From: Candidatus Gastranaerophilales bacterium | GTDB taxonomy: Bacteria; Cyanobacteriota; Vampirovibrionia; Gastranaerophilales; Gastranaerophilaceae | NCBI GenBank assembly: GCA_944324185.1 | Contig: CALUVI010000006.1 | Coordinates: forward strand, 1-58,829 | DNA: 58,829 bases | Direction of reading: 5' to 3' | Part shown: positions 8,380 through 15,445 of the stretch, in pieces | Position numbering within the stretch: position 1 is the stretch's first letter | Layout of the letters: every line of letters starts with the position of its first letter | Notes under the pieces: model-generated | Told to the model about the DNA's origin: nothing | The model's input: the letters and a program-made list of their open reading frames with translations, nothing else | The model's database searches: none | Program-made: the position numbers and the translations under genes

Positions 8380-8408
8380 TGGACAAATAATTATGTGTGT
8401 TATAAAAT
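8380..8408 (+). promoter_or_regulatory. Sigma-70 promoter of the rpoZ-like gene
   Basis: -35 TGGACA (8380-8385), a 17-nt spacer and -10 TAAAAT (8403-8408) lie 28 nt before the ATG at 8437. Confidence 0.6.
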
Positions 8409-8436
8409 CAAGTATATTGACAAAAAGAGGTTAAAT

Positions 8437-8679
8437 ATGGATCAGATTGTAAAAATAGCCTGGGAATTAAACGAAAATACAGATAATCGTTACAAGCTTG
8501 TATATGAAATTGCAGAGCTTGCAAAAAAGCTTGTTGATGAAACACAAATGAAGAAAGCCCGAGACGAGTTTGGTTTTGAGGAAGCTACCGCAGAAAGTGC
8601 GTATAAAAAGGAAAACCCTGTAGAACACGCAATTATGGTTAAAGCTTCCGAGTCGGATGATACCGAACTTGTAGGCTAA
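8437..8679 (+). CDS. rpoZ: Probable RNA polymerase omega subunit (divergent)
   Basis: The start is placed at the ATG at 8437 because AAGAGG lies 6 nt before it and the -10 box covers the upstream ATG. The resulting 80-residue protein reads MDQIVKIAWELNENTDNRYK and continues LVYEIAELAKKL. N-R-Y-x-L-x-x-x-I-A-x-x-A-K is the omega core helix, and NPVEHAIMVKASESDDTELVG corresponds to the cyanobacterial omega tail, which reads roughly k-P-V-x-x-A-I-x-x-M-S-x-E-x-x-x-P-E-I-I-G. Omega helps assemble and stabilise the beta' subunit. The insert Q-M-K-K-A-R-D-E-F-G-F-E in the middle is unusual. The gene is monocistronic, with its own promoter and terminator. The alternative is an unrelated small helical protein. 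Confidence 0.6.
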   Translation: MDQIVKIAWELNENTDNRYKLVYEIAELAKKLVDETQMKKARDEFGFEEATAESAYKKENPVEHAIMVKASESDDTELVG

Positions 8680-8701
8680 GTTTTAATTGTTAAATTATAA
8701 A

Positions 8702-8734
8702 AAGAACTTCCTATAAGCGGAAGTTCTTTTTTAT
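8702..8734 (+). terminator. Terminator of the rpoZ-like gene
   Basis: AAGAACTTCC, loop TATAAGC, GGAAGTTCTT and a run of six T form a perfect 10-bp stem. Confidence 0.9.
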
Positions 8735-8803
8735 TGTAAAAAAATGTTAATCAGATGGCAATTTTTAGTATTCACAAAACTTACAATGAAAGGAAGGTAT
8801 GGT

Positions 8804-8851
8804 ATGAACAAGCACAGCAAAAAATTAATGAATTTAAAATGGGGGTTGTAG
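8804..8851 (+). CDS. Possible 15-codon leader peptide
   Basis: A tiny open frame, MNKHSKKLMNLKWGL, follows the strong ribosome site AAAGGAAGG by about 6 nt. Its TAG stop at 8849-8851 overlaps the region just before the ATG of the next gene (8856) and runs through that gene's GGGGG ribosome site. Such placement suggests translational coupling or a leader peptide. It could also be a remnant of the true ribosome site of the next gene. Confidence 0.35.
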   Translation: MNKHSKKLMNLKWGL

Positions 8852-8855
8852 AATC

Positions 8856-10133
8856 ATGTTCGTAAATGCAGCAAAAATTTATTCTACATTAGGCAACCCC
8901 AATTCATTGATTCCTTTGGGGGTAAAAGATGCGTCAAGCTGTCTGGGGATGACAGCGGGTTCTTATGCAACAGGAAAAGAAGAGGGGGTTGACAGATTTA
9001 TTGATGAGTTCGGTACTGAAATTTTATGGCTTGGCGGAATTCCGGCGTTTAAATGGATTTTTGATAAAACTGTATTCAAGGCGTACGGCTTGGATTCAAA
9101 AATTGATCCGAGAAACTTAAAAGATAAAGAAATTTATGAAAAAATAAAAGAATTTGCCCCGACAGAAGAAATTAAAAAGAATTTGGAAAAAGCCGGAAAA
9201 AACAGCAGATTGTTTAAGAATCTTGCAGCTACAAAGTTTGTTGTATCAACGGTTCTGGCGGCTGTATCTTATGTAACTTTAACAAGGTTAAAGCAAAAAT
9301 ACACTGAAAACAAAATTAGAAAAAATCTTATACAAGAATACAATGAAAAGAAAGCTAAAGAGAAGGAAAACAACAATTCTTCTAATAATCCGTCTTTTAA
9401 AGGTATCGGAAAAATTGTAGAAGAGTTTGCATTTTCACCTGTAAAAAATATGTACCTGATGGATGGTTTTATTACAACTGAAAGACTTACAGATTCAAGA
9501 TCCTCTCAGGAATTTTTCGGTTACGCAATAAAAGAGGGTTCCTGCTTGTTCTTCTTATATTATGCCGGAAAGAAAATTCAGGAAATGATGGAAAATAATG
9601 CTAAGAAAAAACATAATAAATCGATTACACTGGATTCAAGGGTGCTTGAGGACGATGTTTTCAAAAAGGCGTTTGAGGACGGTTCTATAGAAAAGAGTAT
9701 CAGCGAATTTAAGAGTGCAAATACATCTAATACAGCTTTGTATGAGTTTTTGCACAAAAATCCTGATAATAAGATTGTAAAAATCGCTAAACAGTCTGAT
9801 TTGATAAAAGAATTAAAGGGAACCGGAAAAATTGATACAAGACAGTTTATTGATTTAAAAGAAATAGAAGGTGTAAATGACAAAGTTTCAGAGCTTTATG
9901 GTCAGTATAAAGACGCGCTTAAAAAAGGCGAAACAACTGATACATTCTTTAAAGGTGTAAGAAAATTAAAGAGAAGATCAATAAGAAACAATATCGGCGC
10001 CTGTATACTGGCTCTCGGTGTAATAACTCCGGGAATAATGCTTATAAAAAGACTTACAGACAAATCCGGCAAGGAATTTCAGACAAAGAAAGAAATAAAA
10101 GAACAATTAATCAGAGAGGGGATTATATCCTGA
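8856..10133 (+). CDS. Multi-pass membrane protein with internal SFKG motif
   Basis: This 425-residue protein has no family I know. Hydrophobic segments lie near residues 50-70 (ILWLGGIPAFKWIF), 120-145 (FVVSTVLAAVSYVTL), 220-240 (SCLFFLYYAGKKI) and 385-405 (IGACILALGVITPGIMLI), separated by Lys/Glu-rich stretches. The NNPSFKGIG sequence at F181 is the same S-F-K-G found at the N-terminus of other proteins here, but placed after the second membrane segment. It shares the general plan of the membrane protein at 41584, with a G-I-P hydrophobic segment and charged linkers. A possible leader peptide precedes it and the exported repeat protein follows 1 nt after its stop. Confidence 0.7.
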   Translation: MFVNAAKIYSTLGNPNSLIPLGVKDASSCLGMTAGSYATGKEEGVDRFIDEFGTEILWLGGIPAFKWIFDKTVFKAYGLDSKIDPRNLKDKEIYEKIKEFAPTEEIKKNLEKAGKNSRLFKNLAATKFVVSTVLAAVSYVTLTRLKQKYTENKIRKNLIQEYNEKKAKEKENNNSSNNPSFKGIGKIVEEFAFSPVKNMYLMDGFITTERLTDSRSSQEFFGYAIKEGSCLFFLYYAGKKIQEMMENNAKKKHNKSITLDSRVLEDDVFKKAFEDGSIEKSISEFKSANTSNTALYEFLHKNPDNKIVKIAKQSDLIKELKGTGKIDTRQFIDLKEIEGVNDKVSELYGQYKDALKKGETTDTFFKGVRKLKRRSIRNNIGACILALGVITPGIMLIKRLTDKSGKEFQTKKEIKEQLIREGIIS

Positions 10134-10134
10134 T

Positions 10135-10587
10135 ATGAAATTTGATATAATACATAATATGAAACGAGTTTTTTTAATAATTTTTTGCCTGCTTTTAATG
10201 CCTGCGTATGCAGAGACAATAAGCACTTTTGATAATAATTGGAATCGTACGGGGACCATGCGCAAAACTTCAAGCGGAAATTATGAACTGTATGATAATG
10301 ATATGAACAGCAAGGGTCGTATCAGAGAATATTCAAACGGGCGTGGTGTAATGTACGACCAGAACTGGAATACGGTAGGAAGATTCAGGACTACTCCTTC
10401 CGGACAAACTAATGTGTTTGACAATTCCGGAAATAAAGTCGGGACAGTAAGAAACTTACCTGCAAGAAGAGGCAGTGTATATGATAATTACGGAAACCGC
10501 ACCGGAAGTTTCCGAACTTTCCCGGGAGGCAGGGGAGTTATGACGGATAATTTCGGGAATGTAAGGGGTTCTTTTCGGGCTAGATAA
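10135..10587 (+). CDS. Exported 21-residue-repeat protein
   Basis: After a signal peptide (KRVFLIIFCLLLMPAYA, cleavage probably after A-Y-A) the mature protein is almost entirely five full copies and one partial copy of a 21-residue repeat. Each copy starts [Y/F]-D-N-x-x-N, has G-x-x-R in the middle and a G-x-x-x-[V/L/M] end. The regular aromatic/Asn/Gly pattern suggests stacked beta-hairpins or a solenoid. Charge is strongly positive from R in each copy. The ATG at 10135 is 1 nt after the preceding stop; an alternative ATG at 10159 would start directly at MKRVFLII. Function is unknown; a cell-envelope or surface role is inferred from export. Confidence 0.72.
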   Translation: MKFDIIHNMKRVFLIIFCLLLMPAYAETISTFDNNWNRTGTMRKTSSGNYELYDNDMNSKGRIREYSNGRGVMYDQNWNTVGRFRTTPSGQTNVFDNSGNKVGTVRNLPARRGSVYDNYGNRTGSFRTFPGGRGVMTDNFGNVRGSFRAR

Positions 10588-10591
10588 AAAG

Positions 10592-11281
10592 TTAGTAGTC
10601 TGTCCGACCTTTTGATTTTAAGTATTCCCTAATCTGGTTAAGAGAAAATTGGATAATTCTTGTAATTCTTGATGGCGAAAGCCCGACCATATTTGCAATA
10701 TCTTTTGCCTGCATATTTCTGTAAAAACGATATTCAACAACCGTACGTTCTTTTTGCGGAAGTTTTGCAATAGCCTGCTTAATAAGCCTGCTCATTTCAA
10801 TAATTTCAGCTTTCTCATCAGGCATAGCAGAGGTGTCTTTTATAAAATCGAAAGGCGAAGCGTTATCTGTAGCAGCCGCAGCAAGACCATCTATAGATAA
10901 GATGGTTTCATACACTGCTTCACGGACTTTTGTCGGAGAGATTGCAAAGCCCATATCCTCGGAATTATCGTCAGAAACTGCATCCGATACATAGCTGCTG
11001 TCTTCCTCCCCTTCTTCTTTTTTATGTTTGAGTGTATACCATTTGTAACGATGTCTGAGTTCGTTACGGATTGCCCATTTAACTGCAGTTGCTATATATG
11101 CGTCATTATATCTGGCAAGCTGCTCTTCGGTTTTCCCTTTAATCAAAGTTTGCACGGCAATAACGCCTATACTAACCAGCTCTTCATATTCAATCATATG
11201 GTTAGGTACACGCTTATGCTCAACTCTCGCTACTTTTTGTACAATACCTATGTATTGTTTGATTAAAGTTTTATTATCCAT
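10592..11281 (-). CDS. fliA: RNA polymerase sigma factor, FliA/sigma-28-like
   Basis: This 229-residue sigma-70-family protein has region 2 (YEELVSIGVIAVQTLIKG, with a KWAIRNELRHRYKW DNA-melting part) and region 4 (LPQKERTVVEYRFYRNMQAK followed by the DIANMVGLSPSRITRIIQ helix-turn-helix). Region 3 is replaced by an acidic, low-complexity linker (GEEDSSYVSDAVSDDNSED). It lies immediately downstream of flhB on the same strand, the usual place for fliA, so it probably directs late flagellar genes. I did not find a canonical sigma-28 promoter (TAAA-N15-GCCGATAA) in front of flagellin, so promoter recognition may differ. Another group 3/4 sigma factor is possible. Confidence 0.72.
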   Translation of the reverse strand: MDNKTLIKQYIGIVQKVARVEHKRVPNHMIEYEELVSIGVIAVQTLIKGKTEEQLARYNDAYIATAVKWAIRNELRHRYKWYTLKHKKEEGEEDSSYVSDAVSDDNSEDMGFAISPTKVREAVYETILSIDGLAAAATDNASPFDFIKDTSAMPDEKAEIIEMSRLIKQAIAKLPQKERTVVEYRFYRNMQAKDIANMVGLSPSRITRIIQFSLNQIREYLKSKGRTDY

Positions 11282-11351
11282 CTTCTCTTATCAAACTAAC
11301 CTAAATCTATCTTACATTGACTTTTCTATTTTTTCAAGATGTAACAATCTG

Positions 11352-12419
11352 TTAATTGGTCTGGTTCTTATTTTTCAAACCGTAAACGAATAACAGAATC
11401 TCGGCGACTGCTTTATATAATTCCGGCGGGATTTGCTGATTAAGATCAACCATCCTGAATAAAGCTCTTGCAACCGGCGCATTATCAATAACCGGAACAT
11501 TATGTTGTATTGCAATATCAATAATTTTCTTTGCAATAAGTTCAGTGCCTTTTGCAGTAAGCGTAGGGGATTGCATAGTTTCAGCATCATATTTAAGAGC
11601 GCAGGCAACGTGGGTCGGGTTTCTGACGACAAAATCAGCCTCAGGAACTGAATCCATTGCCCCCTGTTGGAGCATTTGCATACGTCTTTGTCTCAAAGCT
11701 GCCTTAACATGCGGGTCGCCTTCAGAGTTTTTGTACTCATCTTTGATTTCCTTAAATGACATTTTCTGGTCTTTTAAAAATTTCCATTTTGTGACGCCAT
11801 AGTCAGCAGCAGCAATAATTAAAAATGCTATGCAGGCTTTGTATATAAATTCTACAACCAGCTTCCCGAATTCAATCATTACCGCAAAATTATTGTCAAT
11901 AGCGGCAAGCATAAGTATGCTTTCTAAATGGTCTTTGTATACGCTCCAGCCGACAAGTCCGAGTATACTAACTTTCAGAATATTTTTTCCGAGTTCAAAT
12001 AAGGTTTTTACCTGAAAAAGGTTTTTGAAGTATTTTGTAGGGTTTAATTTATCGAGTTTAGGAACAAGCGGCGCCGTCGCAACCAGAGGTCCAACCTGAA
12101 TAAAGTCACCTATAATTGATACAAACGCCGCAACGGCTAAAATTGAGCCGATTATTGCAACTGTAGGAATCAGTGTTACTGTAAGAATGTACGGATACCC
12201 TACGGTCGATAAATGCTGGTTGGGAATTTGTTCATATAATGCTCCGAACAGACCGACAATAAGTTTCCATATAATAGGCGCAAGCATGTTTATAAAAGAA
12301 AACATTACAAGCAGAGACAGTGCTACTGACACGTCTTTTGATTTAACTACCTGCCCTTCTTTTCTAGCTCTTTCTAACTTCTGGGGCGTGGCATCAAACT
12401 GTTTATCTTCATCACCCAT
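11352..12419 (-). CDS. flhB: FlhB, flagellar type III export switch protein
   Basis: The 355-residue integral membrane protein starts GDEDKQFDATPQKLERARKE, a typical FlhB/YscU N-terminus, and has four membrane helices. The cytoplasmic autocleavage motif N-P-T-H is intact at about residues 267-270 (VRNPTHVACALKYD). FlhB belongs to the export gate and, after self-cleavage, switches substrate from rod/hook to filament proteins. The C-terminal IDNAPVARALFRMVDLNQQI is also characteristic. It precedes the sigma factor gene; other export-gate genes are not in this window. Confidence 0.95.
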   Translation of the reverse strand: MGDEDKQFDATPQKLERARKEGQVVKSKDVSVALSLLVMFSFINMLAPIIWKLIVGLFGALYEQIPNQHLSTVGYPYILTVTLIPTVAIIGSILAVAAFVSIIGDFIQVGPLVATAPLVPKLDKLNPTKYFKNLFQVKTLFELGKNILKVSILGLVGWSVYKDHLESILMLAAIDNNFAVMIEFGKLVVEFIYKACIAFLIIAAADYGVTKWKFLKDQKMSFKEIKDEYKNSEGDPHVKAALRQRRMQMLQQGAMDSVPEADFVVRNPTHVACALKYDAETMQSPTLTAKGTELIAKKIIDIAIQHNVPVIDNAPVARALFRMVDLNQQIPPELYKAVAEILLFVYGLKNKNQTN

Positions 12420-12504
12420 TGGCTACCTGTTGGATTTCCTGTAATATAATTCTATCATAAAATAAAGGTTTATAGTACAATTTTAATAAACAAGGAGCAG
12501 GCTT

Positions 12505-12798
12505 ATGAAAAAATTTCTTTTGATATCGTTAACTCTATTGAGTTTGGCTGCAGCCGCAGCTTCATATATATATTTATCCGGCAAATATGCACTTGCCTCT
12601 GAATTCATTTGCGGCTCTTTGTTCGGTATATTTTTAATGAATATAATTATTTTTTCCAAAAATAAGAAAATTAATTCCTACGCGAGAGAATTAGAAAAGG
12701 AATCAATATTATCTACAGAAAATTCTTCACGTGTTAAAGTTCTTGAATCAAAAATAGAAGTTCTGGAAAAGGCTTTGGAAAACGCTTTGAAGAAATAA
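12505..12798 (+). CDS. Small membrane protein with C-terminal coiled coil
   Basis: The 97-residue protein has two hydrophobic segments (about residues 4-25 and 32-52: FICGSLFGIFLMNIIIF) and then a charged helix with a coiled-coil heptad pattern (VKVLESKIEVLEKALENAL). The layout resembles LapA/DUF1049-type small membrane proteins but the identity is not certain. The AAGGAG ribosome site 7-8 nt before the ATG is strong. It is divergent from flhB, with only 85 nt between the two starts, so promoters for both must overlap there. Confidence 0.65.
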   Translation: MKKFLLISLTLLSLAAAAASYIYLSGKYALASEFICGSLFGIFLMNIIIFSKNKKINSYARELEKESILSTENSSRVKVLESKIEVLEKALENALKK

Positions 12799-12906
12799 TT
12801 AGTGTTTTGTAAACAATTGTTATTAATATTTAATAATAAATATTGACACAATCCGAGTTGATATAATACGATTATTTCATAAGGGATATCAAACCGGATA
12901 TTTAAT

Positions 12907-13026
12907 ATGAGAGTTAATTGTATTAAAACAGCAGGTTATATTAGTCTTGTATCACTTATGGAAGTGGGTACATATTTCGGTTTAAAATATAATGCGGCTG
13001 ATTATTTAGAAAACCAACGAAGATAA
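12907..13026 (+). CDS. Candidate 39-residue small protein
   Basis: A short open frame starts MRVNCIKTAGYISLVSLMEV, continues with a TYFGLKYNAADYLE stretch and ends 13 nt before the tagged AAA ATPase gene. The first residues match the M-x-V-x-x-I opening of tagged proteins in this window, but no F-K-G follows. The middle is moderately hydrophobic. The ribosome site is poor (no purine run close to the ATG), which lowers confidence. A TTTTGTAAA element lies about 100 nt upstream. It might be a real small protein or the remnant of a gene start. Confidence 0.4.
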   Translation: MRVNCIKTAGYISLVSLMEVGTYFGLKYNAADYLENQRR

Positions 13027-13039
13027 AACGGAGGAGAGT

Positions 13040-14194
13040 ATGATTCAACCAATAAGACCGGCAATGACGCAGTGCAGAAATTATAATTTAAGTTTTAAAA
13101 ATAATACATCCCCTGTGTCTTCTGCCCCTAAGACTTTGCCTGCTGATAAATCAGACTTGATGATTTATCTGGAGTCTAAGGAGAAGAGTGATAAACAAAA
13201 TCAAATATTATTAAGCGGATTGTCTCTGTTTCTTACAGCAGGGACTTTAGCTTTCTTATATGCACATAATAAAAAAGCCTCAAAAGTTCCTAAGGGTATA
13301 ATTGATGAATTTAACGGGTTCAGATCTCTTAAAAATGAAGCAGAAATTCCGACACTTGATTCTTGTAACAGTATAAATTCAAAACTAAGAGAGTTTTTGC
13401 AAAATCAGGTTGACTTTGCAAAGGCAAAGCCTGAGGATATTGCGTATGCAGGTAATCCTAATGATGCAAAAAGACTTTTATTATATGGCGCGCCGGGTTC
13501 AGGAAAATCGTTTTTTGCAAAAATCTATGCTAAAACTCTCGATGCTGAATACAAAGAAGTTAAATATTCAGATTTAAATTCCCAATGGTCAGGTGAGCAT
13601 CTTGATAATATAAAAAAATGTTTTGAAGATGTGATAACGACTGCTCAAAAAGACAAAAACAAAAAATATGTCGTAGTATTAAATGAAATAGACTCAATGG
13701 TGCTTCCTGTAGAGCGTGTTGCAAGAGGTGACGGCGGACATTCTGCTTTTAAAGTTGAAGAACGTTCTGTATTTTTGAATTACCTTGATGAAGTTGCCCA
13801 TAATGCTCCTAATGTAACAATTATCGGGACAACAAATGTTTCTCCTAAAAACCGGGGGCTAGACGGGGCTGCAATGAGCAGATTCAAAAATATTATGGAG
13901 GTTTCTTATCCTGATAAAAGATGTTTGAATGAAGCTTTAAAAGAACACTTGCTTGCAATGGGCGAAGGAAAAGAATTTATAGAAGCAAATAAGGATAAAT
14001 TGGAAAACTTTGCGGCATTGATGGAAAAGAGAGGGTGTTCTTACAGAGATTTAAATAATATTGCAAATGCGTCTAAGAGTTATTATTTAAAAGATTATAT
14101 GAAGGACAAAAATACAAAATTCACTATTGAATATCTTGAAAAAGCTCAGAAAGCTATTGATGCAACAGATGGTGAAATGGCAGGTGCAGTATAA
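13040..14194 (+). CDS. Tagged, membrane-anchored AAA ATPase
   Basis: This 384-residue protein begins MIQPIRPAM and carries the tag as N-L-S-F-K-N-N (F19). A hydrophobic stretch at about residues 56-75 (LLSGLSLFLTAGTLAFLYA) should anchor it in the membrane, with the ATPase domain in the cytosol. Walker A is GAPGSGKS (150-157). Walker B reads VVVLNEIDSM: the first acidic residue, normally Asp, is Asn215, while the catalytic Glu216 is kept. Sensor-1 I-G-T-T-N and the R in A-M-S-R-F are present. FtsH-like overall, but no protease domain follows, so it may act as an unfoldase or assembly factor. The GGAGGAG ribosome site is very strong. The substrate is unknown. Confidence 0.8.
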   Translation: MIQPIRPAMTQCRNYNLSFKNNTSPVSSAPKTLPADKSDLMIYLESKEKSDKQNQILLSGLSLFLTAGTLAFLYAHNKKASKVPKGIIDEFNGFRSLKNEAEIPTLDSCNSINSKLREFLQNQVDFAKAKPEDIAYAGNPNDAKRLLLYGAPGSGKSFFAKIYAKTLDAEYKEVKYSDLNSQWSGEHLDNIKKCFEDVITTAQKDKNKKYVVVLNEIDSMVLPVERVARGDGGHSAFKVEERSVFLNYLDEVAHNAPNVTIIGTTNVSPKNRGLDGAAMSRFKNIMEVSYPDKRCLNEALKEHLLAMGEGKEFIEANKDKLENFAALMEKRGCSYRDLNNIANASKSYYLKDYMKDKNTKFTIEYLEKAQKAIDATDGEMAGAV

Positions 14195-14281
14195 AATTTT
14201 TAATATATAAAAAATAGTTATAAAGTATTATTGAAAACAGTAAACTTCTGTTTTAACATGTGTGTAAATTGGAGGTGTGTG

Positions 14282-14596
14282 ATGAGAGTTGGTTCTGTAT
14301 CCAGTGTGTCTTATAGTCCCCATTGCCGGAAGGCGGTAGTAAAAAATAAAGAATCTAATACAACAGTCACGGAAAATTCGCCTAATGTTAATTTTAAAGG
14401 CAAATTCGGTCAAATAGTAGGCGGAACAATAGGTGCCGGAGCTGTACTGGTAGCGTCCTTTGTAGCAGCTCCGGCGGCGGCATGTCTTGCAGGTGCCGGT
14501 CTTATTGTAGGGCTGGTAGGCGGTGATGTTGCAGAAGATGCAATCAATAAAGAAGGGGATTTCAAGAAAAAAGACAATGATAAAAAAGACAGATAA
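14282..14596 (+). CDS. Tagged small Gly/Ala-rich membrane protein
   Basis: I place the start at the ATG at 14282, directly after GGAGGTG, rather than at an upstream ATG without a ribosome site. The 104-residue protein starts MRVGSVSSVSYSPHC and carries V-N-F-K-G at F38, closely matching the tagged AAA protein at 30578, which starts MRVGAVG. A glycine-zipper-like hydrophobic region (GGTIGAGAVLVASFVAAPAA, continuing to about residue 82) could span or insert into a membrane; the tail is highly charged with Lys and Asp. It follows the tagged AAA ATPase by about 90 nt and may be co-transcribed with it. Function unknown. Confidence 0.7.
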   Translation: MRVGSVSSVSYSPHCRKAVVKNKESNTTVTENSPNVNFKGKFGQIVGGTIGAGAVLVASFVAAPAAACLAGAGLIVGLVGGDVAEDAINKEGDFKKKDNDKKDR

Positions 14597-14680
14597 TTCG
14601 TCTGTACGGTTTATTGCATACATCTTGACTTTATTATAGAATAATTTCAGCAAGAGTAATTTAGTATAAGGAAGAGATGT

Positions 14681-15295
14681 ATGGCAACAGACTATAAAAA
14701 GATTTTGAGTTACGTTCCGACAGTTATTGAGGCTTCATCAAGAGGCGAAAGGTCTTTTGATATTTTTTCAAGACTTCTCAGGGAACGTATTATTTTCTTA
14801 GGTACAGAAATAGACGATGATGTAGCAAATTCTGTTGTTGCCCAGCTTTTGCTTCTGGATAGCGAAAACCCGGAAAAAGATATTATGCTCTATATCAATT
14901 CTCCTGGCGGTGTAATAACTTCCGGCATGGCAATATATGATACAATGAACCTTATTAAAGCTGATGTTCAGACAATTTGTCTTGGAGAGGCTGCTTCTAT
15001 GGGAGCTTTTCTGTTATCAGCCGGCGCAAAAGGCAAAAGAATGGCTCTTCCGAGTGCAAGAATTATGATTCACCAGCCTCTGGGCGGCGCAAAAGGTCAG
15101 GCTACTGATATAGAATTAGAAGCCAAAGAAATCTTAAGAATGAAAGATATGTTAATCGGGATTATGGCAGAAAATTCAGGTCAGCCTTTTGAAAAAGTAA
15201 AAGAAGATTGCGAAAGAGACCATTATCTTTCTGCTGCAGAAGCTGTAGAGTACGGTTTAATTGACAAAGTTGTGACTTCTGCTTCTGCAGAATAA
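14681..15295 (+). CDS. clpP: ATP-dependent Clp protease proteolytic subunit
   Basis: The 204-residue serine peptidase forms the two-ring barrel that works with ClpX/ClpA/ClpC unfoldases. The nucleophile Ser106 is in GEAASMGAF and the catalytic His131 in MIHQPLGG. The hydrophobic contact region [19 protein letters not shown] is also typical. No clpX follows; instead an intrinsic terminator and then metK. The start is supported by GGAAGAG about 5 nt upstream. Length and motifs are normal. Confidence 0.96.
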   Translation: MATDYKKILSYVPTVIEASSRGERSFDIFSRLLRERIIFLGTEIDDDVANSVVAQLLLLDSENPEKDIMLYINSPGGVITSGMAIYDTMNLIKADVQTICLGEAASMGAFLLSAGAKGKRMALPSARIMIHQPLGGAKGQATDIELEAKEILRMKDMLIGIMAENSGQPFEKVKEDCERDHYLSAAEAVEYGLIDKVVTSASAE

Positions 15296-15316
15296 ACAGT
15301 AAAATATTGCAAATGT

Positions 15317-15347
15317 AACGGGAATAAAATATTATTCCCGTTTTTTG
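15317..15347 (+). terminator. Terminator of clpP
   Basis: AACGGGAATAA, loop AATA, TTATTCCCGTT and TTTT: an 11-bp perfect stem directly before the metK promoter. Confidence 0.9.
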
Positions 15348-15376
15348 TTGCATTTTAAAATGATTCATACTAAAAT
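15348..15376 (+). promoter_or_regulatory. Sigma-70 promoter of metK
   Basis: -35 TTGCAT (15348-15353), a 17-nt spacer and -10 TAAAAT (15371-15376). It predicts a leader of about 60 nt. Confidence 0.65.
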
Positions 15377-15382
15377 GTTGCT

Positions 15383-15445
15383 AATGTGTACCGGGTCGGA
15401 ATTAAAAACCTTACCGGAGTAATATAAATTAAGGAGAAAATTATT
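15383..15445 (+). promoter_or_regulatory. metK leader with possible ribosome-site sequestering structure
   Basis: In this short leader CCTTA (about 15412) can pair with TAAGG at 15432-15436, which is part of the metK ribosome site TAAGGAG, and two CCGG blocks can pair with each other in a competing fold. That is the logic of translational SAM switches on metK such as the S-MK box, but the sequence does not match a SAM riboswitch consensus I can recall. Treat as a candidate only. Confidence 0.3.

Noticed and set aside
12843..12867. TTGACA followed by TATAAT as a promoter
   Set aside because: The spacer is only 13 bases, too short for sigma-70; one of the boxes may be used with another partner, but I cannot show it.
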